Assembly: GCF_004340905.1 (NCBI RefSeq)
Contig: NZ_SLXD01000014.1
Location: 62,001 to 126,000 of the forward strand
Reading direction: 5' to 3'
Origin: Rubrivivax gelatinosus
Lineage (GTDB): Bacteria > Pseudomonadota > Gammaproteobacteria > Burkholderiales > Burkholderiaceae_C
Length of the DNA: 64,000 bases
The notes under the pieces were generated by a model, which saw nothing but the letters and a program-made list of their open reading frames with translations, had not been told where the DNA came from and did no database searches. This document shows, piece after piece, positions 55,797-64,000 of the stretch. Position 1 is the stretch's first letter. Each line of letters opens with the position of its first letter. A program made the translations under genes and the position numbers.

Positions 55797-56570
55797 TCAC
55801 TGGTCGGCGAACGCGCGCTCGATGACGAAGTCGCCCGGCGTCGTCGTGTTGCCTTCCTTGAAGCGCATGCCCTCGAGCATGTGCTTCAGGTCGCGCAGCA
55901 TCGCCGGGCTGCCGCAGATCATCACCCGGTCGTGGATCGGGTCGAGCATCGGCGGGTCCAGGTCGTCGAACATCTTGCCGGACTGGATCAGCTCGGTGAT
56001 GCGGCCGCGGTTGTGGTAGTTCTCGCGCGTCACCGTGGGGTAGTACAGCAGCTGGCTCTGGATCATCTCGCCCAGGAACTCGTGCTCGGGCAGGTTGCGC
56101 GTGAGCAGGTCGTGGTAGGCCAGCTCGTCGACCTGGCGCACGCCGTGCACGAGGATGACCTTCTCGAACTTCTCGTAGGTCTCGGGGTCGCGGATGATCG
56201 ACATGAAGGGCGCCAGCCCGGTGCCGGTCGAGAACAGGTACAGGCGCTTGCCCGGCAGCAGGTAGTCGATCAGCAGCGTGCCGGTCGGCTTGCGGCCGAC
56301 GATGATGCTGTCGCCCACCTGGATGTGCTGCAGCCGCGAGGTCAGCGGGCCGTTGGGCACCTTGATGCTGAGGAACTCGAGATGTTCCTCGTAGTTGGGG
56401 CTGACGATGCTGTAGGCGCGCAGCAGCGGCTTGCCCTCGACACGCAGCCCGATCATCGTGAAGTGGCCGTTGGAAAAGCGCAGCGACTGGTCGCGCGTCG
56501 TCGTGAACGTGAACAGGCGGTCGGTCCAGTGGTGGACGCTCAGGACACGCTCTTCGTTGAATGCACTCAT
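55797..56570 (-). CDS. fpr: Ferredoxin--NADP+ reductase, Fpr type
   Basis: FAD protein of 257 aa, the bacterial Fpr length. FAD motif RAYSIVSPNYE, NADP motif STGTGLAPFMSIIRDPETYE and the C-terminal CGSPAMLRDLKHMLEGM with EGN...GDFVIERAFAD. Starts at the ATG at 56570 (MSAFNEERVLSVHHWTD). It exchanges electrons between NADPH and ferredoxin or flavodoxin. An FNR-like box lies just upstream. Confidence 0.92.
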   Translation of the reverse strand: MSAFNEERVLSVHHWTDRLFTFTTTRDQSLRFSNGHFTMIGLRVEGKPLLRAYSIVSPNYEEHLEFLSIKVPNGPLTSRLQHIQVGDSIIVGRKPTGTLLIDYLLPGKRLYLFSTGTGLAPFMSIIRDPETYEKFEKVILVHGVRQVDELAYHDLLTRNLPEHEFLGEMIQSQLLYYPTVTRENYHNRGRITELIQSGKMFDDLDPPMLDPIHDRVMICGSPAMLRDLKHMLEGMRFKEGNTTTPGDFVIERAFADQ

Positions 56571-56582
56571 AACCGGGCGAGG

Positions 56583-56596
56583 TTGAACCAGATCAA
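56583..56596. promoter_or_regulatory. FNR/Anr-like box between fpr and the thioredoxin-like gene
   Basis: TTGAACCAGATCAA matches TTGAT-N4-ATCAA with one change. It is 12 bp before the fpr start codon, where it would repress, and about 100 bp before the divergent gene, where it could activate. Which gene it serves is open. Confidence 0.5.
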
Positions 56597-56697
56597 ATGC
56601 TACACATTCGCGAATACCCTGATGCGCTCCCCCTTGCCGGCGACGTGGCGAATTCCCGCCGTCCGAGGCCTTCTGAGGGCGGCTAAAGTCGCGGCCG

Positions 56698-57069
56698 ATG
56701 AATGATTCCCCGGGCGCCACGGGCGCCGACGAAGTCTGCGTCGTGGTGCTCTGCGCCGCCTGGTGCCGCACCTGCGATGCCTATGCGGCGGTGCTCGACG
56801 CGGTGGCCGCCGAGTTCCCCGGCCTGGCGCGGCGCTGGATCGACATCGAGGACGAGGCCGATCTGCTCGGCGACCTCGACGTCGAGACCTTCCCGACGGT
56901 GCTCGTCTTCGACCGCCATGCGGTGCGTTTCTGCGGCCCGCTGACGCCGCAGCCCGAGACGCTGCGCCGCGTGCTGCGCGCCGCGCTCGACGACCCGCGG
57001 CCGGCGCGGGCGCTGGCGCCCGAGGCGGCCGCGCTGGCCGGGCGCCTGCGCGGCGAGGTCTTCGCTTGA
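56698..57069 (+). CDS. Thioredoxin-fold protein
   Basis: A 123-aa protein with the redox motif WCRTC in VVLCAAWCRTCDAYAAVLD and the cis-Pro in VETFPTVLVFDRH. Central spacing matches thioredoxins, but no signal peptide is seen, so it is cytoplasmic. The last bases overlap the TTG start of the Nudix-MBL gene, so the pair is coupled. A role in keeping the partner's metal site reduced is possible but unproved. Confidence 0.75.
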   Translation: MNDSPGATGADEVCVVVLCAAWCRTCDAYAAVLDAVAAEFPGLARRWIDIEDEADLLGDLDVETFPTVLVFDRHAVRFCGPLTPQPETLRRVLRAALDDPRPARALAPEAAALAGRLRGEVFA

Positions 57070-58742
57070 GCGCCTACCGCGTGCCGGCCGACGCCCGCGC
57101 CGCGGCCTCGCTGCTGCTGTTGCGCGACGGTGCCGCCGGTCCCGAAGTGCTGCTGATGCGCCGCGCCGAGCGCGACGGCGACTACCGCAGCGGCCTGTGC
57201 GTCTTTCCCGGCGGCGTGCTCGACGCTCGCGACCGCGAGGCCCACGCCTGGGTCGCCGGCGACGGCGACGCCGCCTGGTCGGCCCGTCTGGGTGTCGCCG
57301 AGGGCGGGCTGGACTACGCCGTCGCCGCGCTGCGCGAGTGTTTCGAGGAGGTCGGCCTGCTGCTCGCCGACCGCCCGTTCGACGCCGTCGCCGCGGCCGC
57401 GTGGCGGCGCAGGCTGCACGCCGGCGAGGTCGGCATCGCCGAGGTCTGCGCCGCGCTGGGCGTGAAGCTGGACCTGCGCGCCTTGAGCTGCCACAGCCAC
57501 TGGCTGACGCCGCCGGGCGTGTCCAAACGCTTCGACACGCGTTTCTTCGCCGCGGCGGCGCCCGTCGGCCAGCAGGCCGAGGTCGATGGCGGCGAGGCGG
57601 TCGAGCTGATGTGGCTGACGCCGCAGGCCGCGCTGGACCCGGCGCGCGGCCTGAAGCTGCTGCCGGTGACCGAGCGCACGCTGCAGGAGCTGACGCCGTT
57701 TGCCGATGCCGCGTCGGCGCTGGCCGACTCGGCGGCGCGCCGCGACATCCGCCTGACGATGCCGCGCAGCGCGCGCCTGGCCGACGGCCGGCGCACGGTG
57801 CTGATGCCCGAACATCCGGCCTGGGCCGAGGTCGGCCGCCTCGACCCCGAGGGCCGCGGCGACGTGCTCGCCGAACTGGTGGCCGGCCGCGCCGTGCGGC
57901 TGTCGCCGCGGGTCCTGCGTGTCACCGCACCCAACCCCGGGCTGATGACCGGCCCGGGCACCAACAGCTACCTCGTCGGCGCGGGCGAGGCCTGGACCGT
58001 CATCGACCCCGGCCCGGCCGACGAGCGCCATCTGCAGGCGCTGATGGCGGCGGCGCCGGGGCGCATCGAACGCATCCTCGTCACCCACACCCACCGCGAC
58101 CACTCGCCCGGCGCGGCGGCGCTGGCCGCGGCCACCGGCGCCGCGGTGATGGGGCGCCTGGCGGAGTTCGGCGACGGCCAGGACACGAGCTTTAGGCCCG
58201 GGCACGAACCCGCCGACGGCGAGCGCCTGGACTGCGGCGGCGCCGTGCTGCGCGTGCTCGCGACGCCGGGCCATGCGTCCAACCATCTGTGTTTCCTGCT
58301 CGAGGACGAGGACCTGCTGTTCACCGGCGACCACGTGATGCAGGGCTCGACGGTGGTCATCAACCCGCCCGACGGCGACATGGCGGCCTACCTGGCCTCG
58401 CTGGAGCGGCTGCGCGCGGCGCCGCCGGCCTGGCTGGCGCCGGGGCACGGTTTCCTCGTCGCCGAGCCGCAGGCGGTGTTCGACGCGCTGATCCACCACC
58501 GGCTGCGGCGCGAGCAGCGGGTCGTGCGGGCGCTCGCCCGGCACGGCGAAGGCGACCTGGACGCGCTGCTGCCCGAGGTCTACGCCGACGTGCCGGCGCA
58601 GCTGCACGCGCCGGCGCGGCGTTCGCTGCTGGCGCACCTGCTCAAGCTGGCCGCCGACGGCGTCGCCGCCAGCGACGACGGCCTCGCCTGGCGCTACGTC
58701 GGTCCGGGTTCGCGCCAGGCGCCGTCGACCAGCAGCTCGTAG
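57066..58742 (+). CDS. Nudix hydrolase-metallo-beta-lactamase fusion
   Basis: A 558-aa two-domain protein. Residues about 10-250 are a Nudix domain: GGVLDARDREA, then after an insertion the catalytic helix ALRECFEEVGLLL. Residues about 285-500 are a metallo-beta-lactamase fold with THTHRDHSPGA (metal site, about 338-346), GHASNHLCF, FTGDHVMQGSTVVI and a winged helix at the end, like LACTB2/glyoxalase-type hydrolases. Likely start TTG at 57066 inside the upstream stop (a GTG follows at 57081). It may hydrolyse a CoA or nucleotide conjugate. The last 49 bp overlap the convergent bpt gene. Confidence 0.78.
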   Translation: MSAYRVPADARAAASLLLLRDGAAGPEVLLMRRAERDGDYRSGLCVFPGGVLDARDREAHAWVAGDGDAAWSARLGVAEGGLDYAVAALRECFEEVGLLLADRPFDAVAAAAWRRRLHAGEVGIAEVCAALGVKLDLRALSCHSHWLTPPGVSKRFDTRFFAAAAPVGQQAEVDGGEAVELMWLTPQAALDPARGLKLLPVTERTLQELTPFADAASALADSAARRDIRLTMPRSARLADGRRTVLMPEHPAWAEVGRLDPEGRGDVLAELVAGRAVRLSPRVLRVTAPNPGLMTGPGTNSYLVGAGEAWTVIDPGPADERHLQALMAAAPGRIERILVTHTHRDHSPGAAALAAATGAAVMGRLAEFGDGQDTSFRPGHEPADGERLDCGGAVLRVLATPGHASNHLCFLLEDEDLLFTGDHVMQGSTVVINPPDGDMAAYLASLERLRAAPPAWLAPGHGFLVAEPQAVFDALIHHRLRREQRVVRALARHGEGDLDALLPEVYADVPAQLHAPARRSLLAHLLKLAADGVAASDDGLAWRYVGPGSRQAPSTSSS

Positions 58743-59422
58743 GGCCGGAACAGGCTCTTGTAGGCCATCTTCGGGCTCTCGGCGATCCAGTAGCCCAGGT
58801 ACAGGTGCGGCAGCGCGAGCTGGCGTGTCTGCTCCACCTGCCAGAGCACGCTGTAGGTGCCGTAGCTGGCGCGTTCGTCGGGTTCGTAGAAGGTGTAGAC
58901 GGCCGAGATGCCGTCGTTGAGCACGTCGACGATGGACACCATCTTCAGCGCGCCGTCGGGCGCGCGGAACTCGACCAGGCGCGAGTTGACGCGGCTTTGC
59001 AGCAGGAACTGCGTGTACTGGTCGACGCTGTCGTGGTCCATGCCGCCGCCGGCGTGGCGCCCTGACTGGTAGCGCAGATAGAGCTGGTAGTGCTCGGGCA
59101 CGAAACACAGGCGCAGCACGCGCGCCTTCAGGTCTTCGTGCTGCCGCCAGGCGCGGCGCTGGCTGCGCGACGGCACGAAGCGCTCCACCGGCACGCGCAG
59201 CGGCACGCAGGCGCGGCAGCCGTCGCAATGCGGGCGGTAGGTGAACATGCCGCTGCGGCGAAAGCCCGCGGCGACCAGCGCCGAATAGGCGTCGGCGTGG
59301 ATCAGGTGGCTGGGCGTGGCGACCTGGGACCGCGCCTGCATGCCCGGCAGGTAGCTGCACGGGTAGGGCGCGGTCGCGTAGAACTGCAGCGACGAGAGGG
59401 GGAGCTCCTTCGGATGCGTCAC
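58694..59422 (-). CDS. bpt: Aspartate/glutamate leucyltransferase Bpt
   Basis: Transfers Leu from Leu-tRNA to N-terminal Asp or Glu, marking proteins for ClpAP via the N-degron pathway. 242 aa, with the ATE N-terminal cysteines in CSYLPG and CDGCRACVPLRV, and YTFYEPDERASYGTYSVLWQVEQ and YLGYWIAESPKMAYK in the C-terminal domain. It lies 27 bp after aat. The 3' end overlaps the convergent Nudix-MBL gene by 49 bp. Confidence 0.93.
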   Translation of the reverse strand: MTHPKELPLSSLQFYATAPYPCSYLPGMQARSQVATPSHLIHADAYSALVAAGFRRSGMFTYRPHCDGCRACVPLRVPVERFVPSRSQRRAWRQHEDLKARVLRLCFVPEHYQLYLRYQSGRHAGGGMDHDSVDQYTQFLLQSRVNSRLVEFRAPDGALKMVSIVDVLNDGISAVYTFYEPDERASYGTYSVLWQVEQTRQLALPHLYLGYWIAESPKMAYKSLFRPYELLVDGAWREPGPT

Positions 59423-59449
59423 GGGGTGTCGTTCCGGCGCCGGGGGCGG

Positions 59450-60187
59450 CTACGGTGCGAGCCGCTCCCACAGCGAAGCATCATAGGTCCAACGCCCAAT
59501 GTCCTCCTGGGCGCAGGCGATCGACAGGTGGCGCTCGAAGGCCTCGCGGTCGATCTCGTGCGCGCCCAGCGACGCGAGGTGGCGCGTGTTCTGCTGGCAG
59601 TCGATCAGCGTGATGTCGTTGGCACGCGCGAACGCGACCAGCGCCGCCAGCGCGATCTTCGACGCGTCGGTACGGTGCGCGAACATCGACTCGCCGAAGA
59701 ACATGCGGCCGATGCCGACGCCGTACAGGCCGCCGACGAGTTCGCCGTCGACCCAGGTCTCGAAGCTGTGCACGCGCCCCAGGCGGTGCCACTCGCGGTA
59801 GGCGTTCATCACCTGCGGCACGATCCAGGTGCCGTCCTGGCCGTCGCGCGGCGTGTTCGCGCAGGCCGCGATGACGCGGTCGAAGGCGTGGTCGACACGG
59901 ATCTCGTGGCCCGGCGTGCGCGCGAAGCGGCGCAGCGTCTTGCGCAGCGAATGCGAGACGCGGAACTCCGCCGTCGGCAGCACCATGCGTGGGTCCGGGC
60001 TCCACCAGAGCACCGGCTGGCCGGGGCCGTACCAGGGGAAGATGCCTTTGCGGTAGGCCTCCTCCAGCCGCCCCGGCGTCACCCGGCCCCCGGCGGCCAC
60101 CAGCCCCGGCGCGTCGGAGTCCGGCCCCAGCGCGTGCCGCGCCGGCGGCAGCGGCGTGTCCTCGTCGATCCAGGCGATCGGCAGCAT
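59450..60187 (-). CDS. aat: Leucyl/phenylalanyl-tRNA--protein transferase Aat
   Basis: Adds Leu or Phe to proteins with N-terminal Arg, Lys or Met. 245 aa; characteristic FPWYGPGQPVLWWSPDPRMVL, HSFETWVDGELVGGLYGVGIGRMFFGESMF and DCQQNTRHLASLGA. Starts at ATG 60187, 11 bp from the S9 peptidase stop. Its neighbour bpt covers the acidic residues, so the pair handles both N-degron classes. Confidence 0.94.
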   Translation of the reverse strand: MLPIAWIDEDTPLPPARHALGPDSDAPGLVAAGGRVTPGRLEEAYRKGIFPWYGPGQPVLWWSPDPRMVLPTAEFRVSHSLRKTLRRFARTPGHEIRVDHAFDRVIAACANTPRDGQDGTWIVPQVMNAYREWHRLGRVHSFETWVDGELVGGLYGVGIGRMFFGESMFAHRTDASKIALAALVAFARANDITLIDCQQNTRHLASLGAHEIDREAFERHLSIACAQEDIGRWTYDASLWERLAP

Positions 60188-60198
60188 CGCGCCCGGCG

Positions 60199-62310
60199 TC
60201 AGCGGCCCAGCTGCAGCCGCAGGAAGGCGTATTCGAGCGCCGTCATCTGCGCGCGCTGGCCGTTGTCGGCCGCGCCGCCGTGGCCGCCCTCGATGTTCTC
60301 CCAGTACAGCACCTCGTGGCCCTGGCGGCGCATGCGCTCGGCCATGCGGCGCGCGTGGCCCGGGTGCACGCGGTCGTCGCGTGTCGAGGTGACGAACAGC
60401 ACGCGCGGCATCTTCACGCCGGCACGCACGTTCTGGAACGGGCTGTAGCGCGAGATGAAGCTCCACTGCGCCGGGTCGTCCGGGTCGCCGTACTCGGCCA
60501 TCCACGAGGCCCCGGCCAGCAGCTGGGTGTAGCGCTTCATGTCCAGCAGCGGCACCTGGCAGACGACGGCGTTGAACAGCTCGGGGCGCTGCACCATCAC
60601 CGCGCCGACCAGCAGGCCGCCGTTGCTGCCGCCTTCGATGCCGAGGTGGCGCGGGCTGGTGACGCGCGTGGCGATCAGGTCCTCGGCCACCGCGGCGAAG
60701 TCGTCGTAGGCTTTCTGGCGGTTGGCGCCGACGGCGGCCTGGTGCCAAGCCGGGCCGAACTCGCCGCCGCCGCGGATGTTGGCGAGCACGAAGACGCCAC
60801 CGCGTTCGAGCCAGCTCGAGCCGACGACGCCCGAGTAGTAGGGCTGCATCGAGACCTCGAAGCCGCCGTAGCCGTAGAGCAGCGTCGGGTTGGCCGCGTC
60901 GGCCTTGGCGTCACGCGGCCAGACGACGAAGTAGGGCACGCGCGTGCCGTCGCGGCTGGTGGCGAAACGCTGCTCGACGCGCATGCCGGCGGCGTCGTAG
61001 AACGAGGGCCGCGACTTCAGCACCTCGCGCTCGTCGCGGCCGACGTGGCCCAGCGACAGCGTGTCCGGCGTCAGGAAGTCGGTGTACTGCAGCAGGTAGG
61101 CGTCGGCCAGCGGGTCCTCGGCGAGCTCCGGGTCGTGCAGCGCCACCGCCGACAGCGTGCCGGGGAAGGGCGCGGCGACCTCGCGGCGCTGCCAGCGGCC
61201 GTCGACCGGGCGCCACTCCTCCAGGCGGCCGGCGACGTTGTCGAGGATCTCGACGATCAGCGTGTCGCTCGTGGCGGTCATGCCGGCCAGCGAACGTGTC
61301 GCCGTCGGCTCGAACAGCGCCTCGAAGCGGTGATCGCCGCGCAGGTAGGCCTCGGCGTCGGCGACCAGCAGCGATCCGCTCTTCCAGGTACGCCCGGCCA
61401 CCGTCCAGTCGCTGCGCAGCGTGACGAGCACGCGGCTCTTCCAGAAGCTCAGTTCGGCGTCGTCGGGCTTGTCCAGGCGCACCAGCCGCTCGCCCTGCAG
61501 CAGGAACATCTCGCTGCGGTAGAAGTCCACCGCGCGCTGGAACACCGTGCGTTCGTAGCCCGGCGTGTGGTCGATCGAGACGCCCGCGGCGACGTCGGTC
61601 TTGCGGCCCTCGAACATCGTCGTCGCCGCCGCCAGCGGCGTGCCGCGGCGCCAGCGCCTGACGACGCGCGGGTAGCCCGAGTCGGTCAGCGAGCCGGGGC
61701 CGAAGTCGGTGCCGACGGCGATCTCGTTCTCGCTGATCCAGTCGACCTCGCTCTTGGCCTCGGGCAGCACGAAGCCGCCGTCGACGAAACGCTTGGCCAC
61801 CGTGTCGAACTCGCGCACGACGTGGGCGTCGGCGCCGCCGCGCGAGAGCTTGACGAGCACGCGGCGGTACTCGGGGCCGAAGGCGACCGCGCCGCCCCAG
61901 GTCCAGTTCTCGCCTTCGGCGCGGCCCAGCGCGTCGACGTCGAGCACGGTCTCCCAGGCCGGTTCGCGCTTGCGGTACTCCGCCAGCGTCGTGCGCCGCC
62001 AGATGCCGCGCGGGTTGTGTTCGTCCTGCCAGAGGTTGTAGAGCCAGGGGCCGCGGCGCACGACGGCGGGGATGCGGTCGCGCGAGTCGAGGATGGCTCG
62101 GATGCGCGCTCGCGTGGCCTCGAAACCGGGCTGCTTCTGCAGCAGCGCCTCGCTCTCGGCATTGCGTTCGCGCACCCAGGCGAGCGCGCGCTCGCCCTGC
62201 ACGTCCTCGAGCCACAGCAGTTCGTCGTCGGGAGGGGTGTCGGCAAGAGTCATCGTCGGCAGCGCGGCTGCCAGCGGCAGCACGAAGGAGAAGTCACGGC
62301 GGGAGATCAT
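60199..62310 (-). CDS. Tat-exported prolyl oligopeptidase (S9A)
   Basis: Serine peptidase of 703 aa with a seven-bladed propeller followed by an alpha/beta catalytic domain. Twin-arginine signal (RRDFSFVLPLAAALPT, ending ADT). Nucleophile S562 in EGGSNGG, acid in STRDDRVHP and H677 in EGGHGG. Cleaves small Pro-containing peptides, in the periplasm if the signal works. Stop 11 bp before aat, so the three genes appear to form one unit with the N-degron transferases. Confidence 0.88.
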   Translation of the reverse strand: MISRRDFSFVLPLAAALPTMTLADTPPDDELLWLEDVQGERALAWVRERNAESEALLQKQPGFEATRARIRAILDSRDRIPAVVRRGPWLYNLWQDEHNPRGIWRRTTLAEYRKREPAWETVLDVDALGRAEGENWTWGGAVAFGPEYRRVLVKLSRGGADAHVVREFDTVAKRFVDGGFVLPEAKSEVDWISENEIAVGTDFGPGSLTDSGYPRVVRRWRRGTPLAAATTMFEGRKTDVAAGVSIDHTPGYERTVFQRAVDFYRSEMFLLQGERLVRLDKPDDAELSFWKSRVLVTLRSDWTVAGRTWKSGSLLVADAEAYLRGDHRFEALFEPTATRSLAGMTATSDTLIVEILDNVAGRLEEWRPVDGRWQRREVAAPFPGTLSAVALHDPELAEDPLADAYLLQYTDFLTPDTLSLGHVGRDEREVLKSRPSFYDAAGMRVEQRFATSRDGTRVPYFVVWPRDAKADAANPTLLYGYGGFEVSMQPYYSGVVGSSWLERGGVFVLANIRGGGEFGPAWHQAAVGANRQKAYDDFAAVAEDLIATRVTSPRHLGIEGGSNGGLLVGAVMVQRPELFNAVVCQVPLLDMKRYTQLLAGASWMAEYGDPDDPAQWSFISRYSPFQNVRAGVKMPRVLFVTSTRDDRVHPGHARRMAERMRRQGHEVLYWENIEGGHGGAADNGQRAQMTALEYAFLRLQLGR

Positions 62311-62323
62311 CGGGGCGGGTCTT

Positions 62324-62881
62324 TCAGTCGGCGGGCCAGAGTCTGACGGGGGCGATCTCGACGCTGGTGCCGGCGTCGCCGACCCAGACGTGACCGTCCT
62401 GCACCGTCACCTGCAGCTGCATCGAGCGCGCGGCGAGCCGGGCCAGCTCCTGCGTCTGCGCCGCCGGCAACTGCCACACCCGCAGGTTGCGCAGCCGCGT
62501 GATCTTGCCCTGCAGGCCGCTCCACCACACCGGCACCGACTGGCCGTAGGCGTAGAGCGTCACCAGGTCGGCGCGGCCGCAGGCCTTGGTGAGCCGGCGA
62601 TCATCGGTCTGGCCGATCTCGATCCAGTGGCGCAGGCGGCCGTCGAGGTCGCGCTGCCAGAGCGCGGGCTCGTCGGCGTCGGACAGGCCGCGCGTGAACT
62701 GCAGGTTGTCGGCGGCGTCGCCGGCGCCGGCCTGCAGCGCGAAGGCCAGCAGGCGCACCATCAGGCGCTCCTCGGTCTCCGAGGGGTGCAGGGCGAGGGT
62801 CAGGGAATGGTCCGCGTACAGCGGCCGGTCCATGTCGGCCACCGCGACGGCAGCCTTGTAGATCGTCGATTTGAGCGCCAT
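62324..62881 (-). CDS. yaeQ: YaeQ family protein
   Basis: A 185-aa protein with the YaeQ signatures MALKSTIYKAAVAVADMDR, HPSETEERLMVRLLAFAL, LWQRDLDGRLRHWIEIGQTDDRRLTKACGRAD and VTVQDGHVWVGD. The fold is PD-(D/E)xK nuclease-like; function is not established. It sits 13 bp upstream of the S9 peptidase gene on the minus strand. Confidence 0.92.
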   Translation of the reverse strand: MALKSTIYKAAVAVADMDRPLYADHSLTLALHPSETEERLMVRLLAFALQAGAGDAADNLQFTRGLSDADEPALWQRDLDGRLRHWIEIGQTDDRRLTKACGRADLVTLYAYGQSVPVWWSGLQGKITRLRNLRVWQLPAAQTQELARLAARSMQLQVTVQDGHVWVGDAGTSVEIAPVRLWPAD

Positions 62882-63044
62882 GAAGGCCCGGGGGAGGCGG
62901 CAACGTCGCCGCGCCGCGCACTGTGCCACAGCGGCGACGGCCGAGGCGCCGGGCTGTCCCGGGCCGGCGACGGGGCTCGTCGCGGGTGGCATCATCCCGG
63001 GTTCGGCCGGCGGTCGCCGGCCACCCCATTCACGAGGATCGTTC

Positions 63045-63755
63045 ATGAACCGCAACCTTGCGCCGCGCATTGCCGCGGCCCTGCTGATCGTCTGCGGCGG
63101 CACGCTGGCCGTCGCCCCGGGTGCCATCGCCCAGAACAAGGCCGAAGGCCGCACGCTGACGCTGGGCGGCAGCGGCGGTGCCGGCGGCCCGGTGCTGACG
63201 CGCAAGGAACTGCGCGAGTGCCTCGATCGCCAGGACGCCATCGCCAAGGCGCGCACCGTGCTCGACACCGACCGCCAGGCGCTGGACGCCGAGCGCGAGG
63301 CGATCAAGGTCGAGCAGGAGCAGATCAAGGCCGACCGCGTCAAGATCGACGAGACCAAGGCCGCCGCCGTCAGCCTGAACCAGCGCTACAAGGATCTGAA
63401 CGCCCGCGTCGAGGCCTGGAACGCGCAGCGCAAGGAGGCCGAGGACCGCAGCGGCCCGTCCGGCGACCGCGAGCGCCGCCGCCTCGAGCGCGAGCGTGTC
63501 GACATGGAGAAGACGCAGGCCGCGCTGGACGCCGAGCGCGAGAAGATCGCCAGCGGCAACGAGGCCGCCGTCAACAGCTACAACGATCGAGCCACGGCGC
63601 TGGACGGCCGCGTGAAGGACTGGAACCAGCGCAACGACGAGATCTTCAAGCGCAGCGAGAAGCTGGCCGCCGAGCGCGACCTGTGGGCCGGCGAGTGCGC
63701 CAACCGCCGCTACCGCGAAGACGACGAGATCCTGCTGAAGAAGGGCGCCAAGTGA
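63045..63755 (+). CDS. Exported coiled-coil protein of unknown function
   Basis: A 236-aa protein: signal peptide 1-29 (AALLIVCGGTLAVAPGAIAQ), a Gly-rich linker, then residues about 55-210 are heptad-rich and highly charged (LDTDRQALDAEREAIKVEQEQ, RRRLERERVDMEKTQ), predicting a long coiled coil. Two Cys, one in LRECLDRQDA and one in GECANRRYRED near the C-terminus, could form a disulfide. No known domain recognised. Its stop overlaps the GTG start of the next gene. Confidence 0.8.
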   Translation: MNRNLAPRIAAALLIVCGGTLAVAPGAIAQNKAEGRTLTLGGSGGAGGPVLTRKELRECLDRQDAIAKARTVLDTDRQALDAEREAIKVEQEQIKADRVKIDETKAAAVSLNQRYKDLNARVEAWNAQRKEAEDRSGPSGDRERRRLERERVDMEKTQAALDAEREKIASGNEAAVNSYNDRATALDGRVKDWNQRNDEIFKRSEKLAAERDLWAGECANRRYREDDEILLKKGAK

Positions 63756-64000
63756 GCGCCGCGGTGTCGACCTCCGTGGCGGGCAACCCGCTGCTGCAGG
63801 ACTGGACCGCGCCCTTCGGCCTGCCGCCTTTCGACGCCCTGGATCCGGCGCACTTCCGCCCCGCGTTCGAAGCGGCGATGCAGGCCCACCGCGACGAGCT
63901 CGCCGCGATCGGCGCCTGCACCGAGGCGCCGAGCTTCGAGAACACCGTGGCGGCCTTCGACCGCAGCGGCCGGCAGCTCGCGCGCATCGACGCCGTCTTC
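63752..64000 (+). CDS. M3 family oligopeptidase (5' part, continues beyond window)
   Basis: The first 83 codons are present, beginning with a GTG that overlaps the upstream stop (GTGA). NPLLQDWTAPFGLPPFDALDPAHFRPAFEAAM and SFENTVAAFDRSG are the opening of Dcp/oligopeptidase A-type zinc metallopeptidases. The HExxH site lies outside. Cytoplasmic peptide degradation is expected. Confidence 0.85.
   Translation, partial: MSAAVSTSVAGNPLLQDWTAPFGLPPFDALDPAHFRPAFEAAMQAHRDELAAIGACTEAPSFENTVAAFDRSGRQLARIDAVF

Overview
This window comes from a high-GC betaproteobacterium of the Burkholderiales. The gene content points to a Rubrivivax gelatinosus-like purple bacterium (family Sphaerotilaceae): an Rnf operon carrying a giant pyruvate:ferredoxin oxidoreductase, an orphan Rieske gene separate from petBC (R. 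gelatinosus is known to have a second Rieske gene), a four-subunit fumarate reductase, CcoG/FdxA and NsrR/NnrS. The species is an inference. I see no rRNA, tRNA, insertion sequence, prophage or CRISPR. Most ORFs antisense to real genes are by-products of the GC-rich third codon position.

Layout. 1-4.8 kb: the end of a DJ-1/PfpI gene, then metNIQ methionine import, acireductone dioxygenase (methionine salvage) and a PaaK-like AMP ligase joined through a 24-codon linker ORF. 4.9-8.7 kb: a Suv3-like helicase and the Na+/H+ antiporter NhaD behind a strongly folded leader, probably a riboswitch. 9.1-21.8 kb: one long operon, rnfB - PFOR/ferredoxin fusion - rnfC-D-G-E-A - a Cys4 mini-protein - an FNR-type reductase - apbE, closed by a terminator. 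21.8-24 kb: murein L,D-transpeptidase and endopeptidase on the minus strand. 24-30.2 kb: acyl-CoA genes (thiolase, CaiB-type transferase, two acyl-CoA dehydrogenases) interrupted by a HipA/YjjJ-type kinase with its own repeat-bearing promoter. 30.2-36.3 kb (minus): a DUF2249-like mini-gene, fdxA, ccoG, a CHASE2 hybrid kinase and a FecR/LysM protein. 36.4-46.1 kb (minus): pyruvate phosphate dikinase, pyruvate carboxylase and frdABCD. 46.3-50.6 kb: a single-domain response regulator, a YkuD-like protein, a small-enzyme operon and a Fur-family regulator. 50.8-55.8 kb: nsrR-nnrS, an RlmN-like radical SAM enzyme and a sigma54 activator facing the Rieske gene, which has a clear sigma54 promoter. 55.8-64 kb: Fpr, a thioredoxin-like protein, a Nudix-MBL fusion, an N-degron operon (S9 peptidase, Aat, Bpt), YaeQ, a coiled-coil protein and the start of an M3 peptidase.

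How the genes work together. The theme is low-potential electron and C3/C4 carbon balancing. PFOR links pyruvate to ferredoxin, and Rnf exchanges electrons between ferredoxin and NADH across the membrane. ApbE flavinylates RnfD and RnfG, and the FNR-type reductase may connect NADPH. PPDK and pyruvate carboxylase set the PEP-pyruvate-oxaloacetate node, and Frd uses fumarate as electron sink. CcoG/FdxA, NsrR/NnrS and the sigma54-controlled Rieske gene suggest respiratory remodelling under low oxygen or nitrosative stress.
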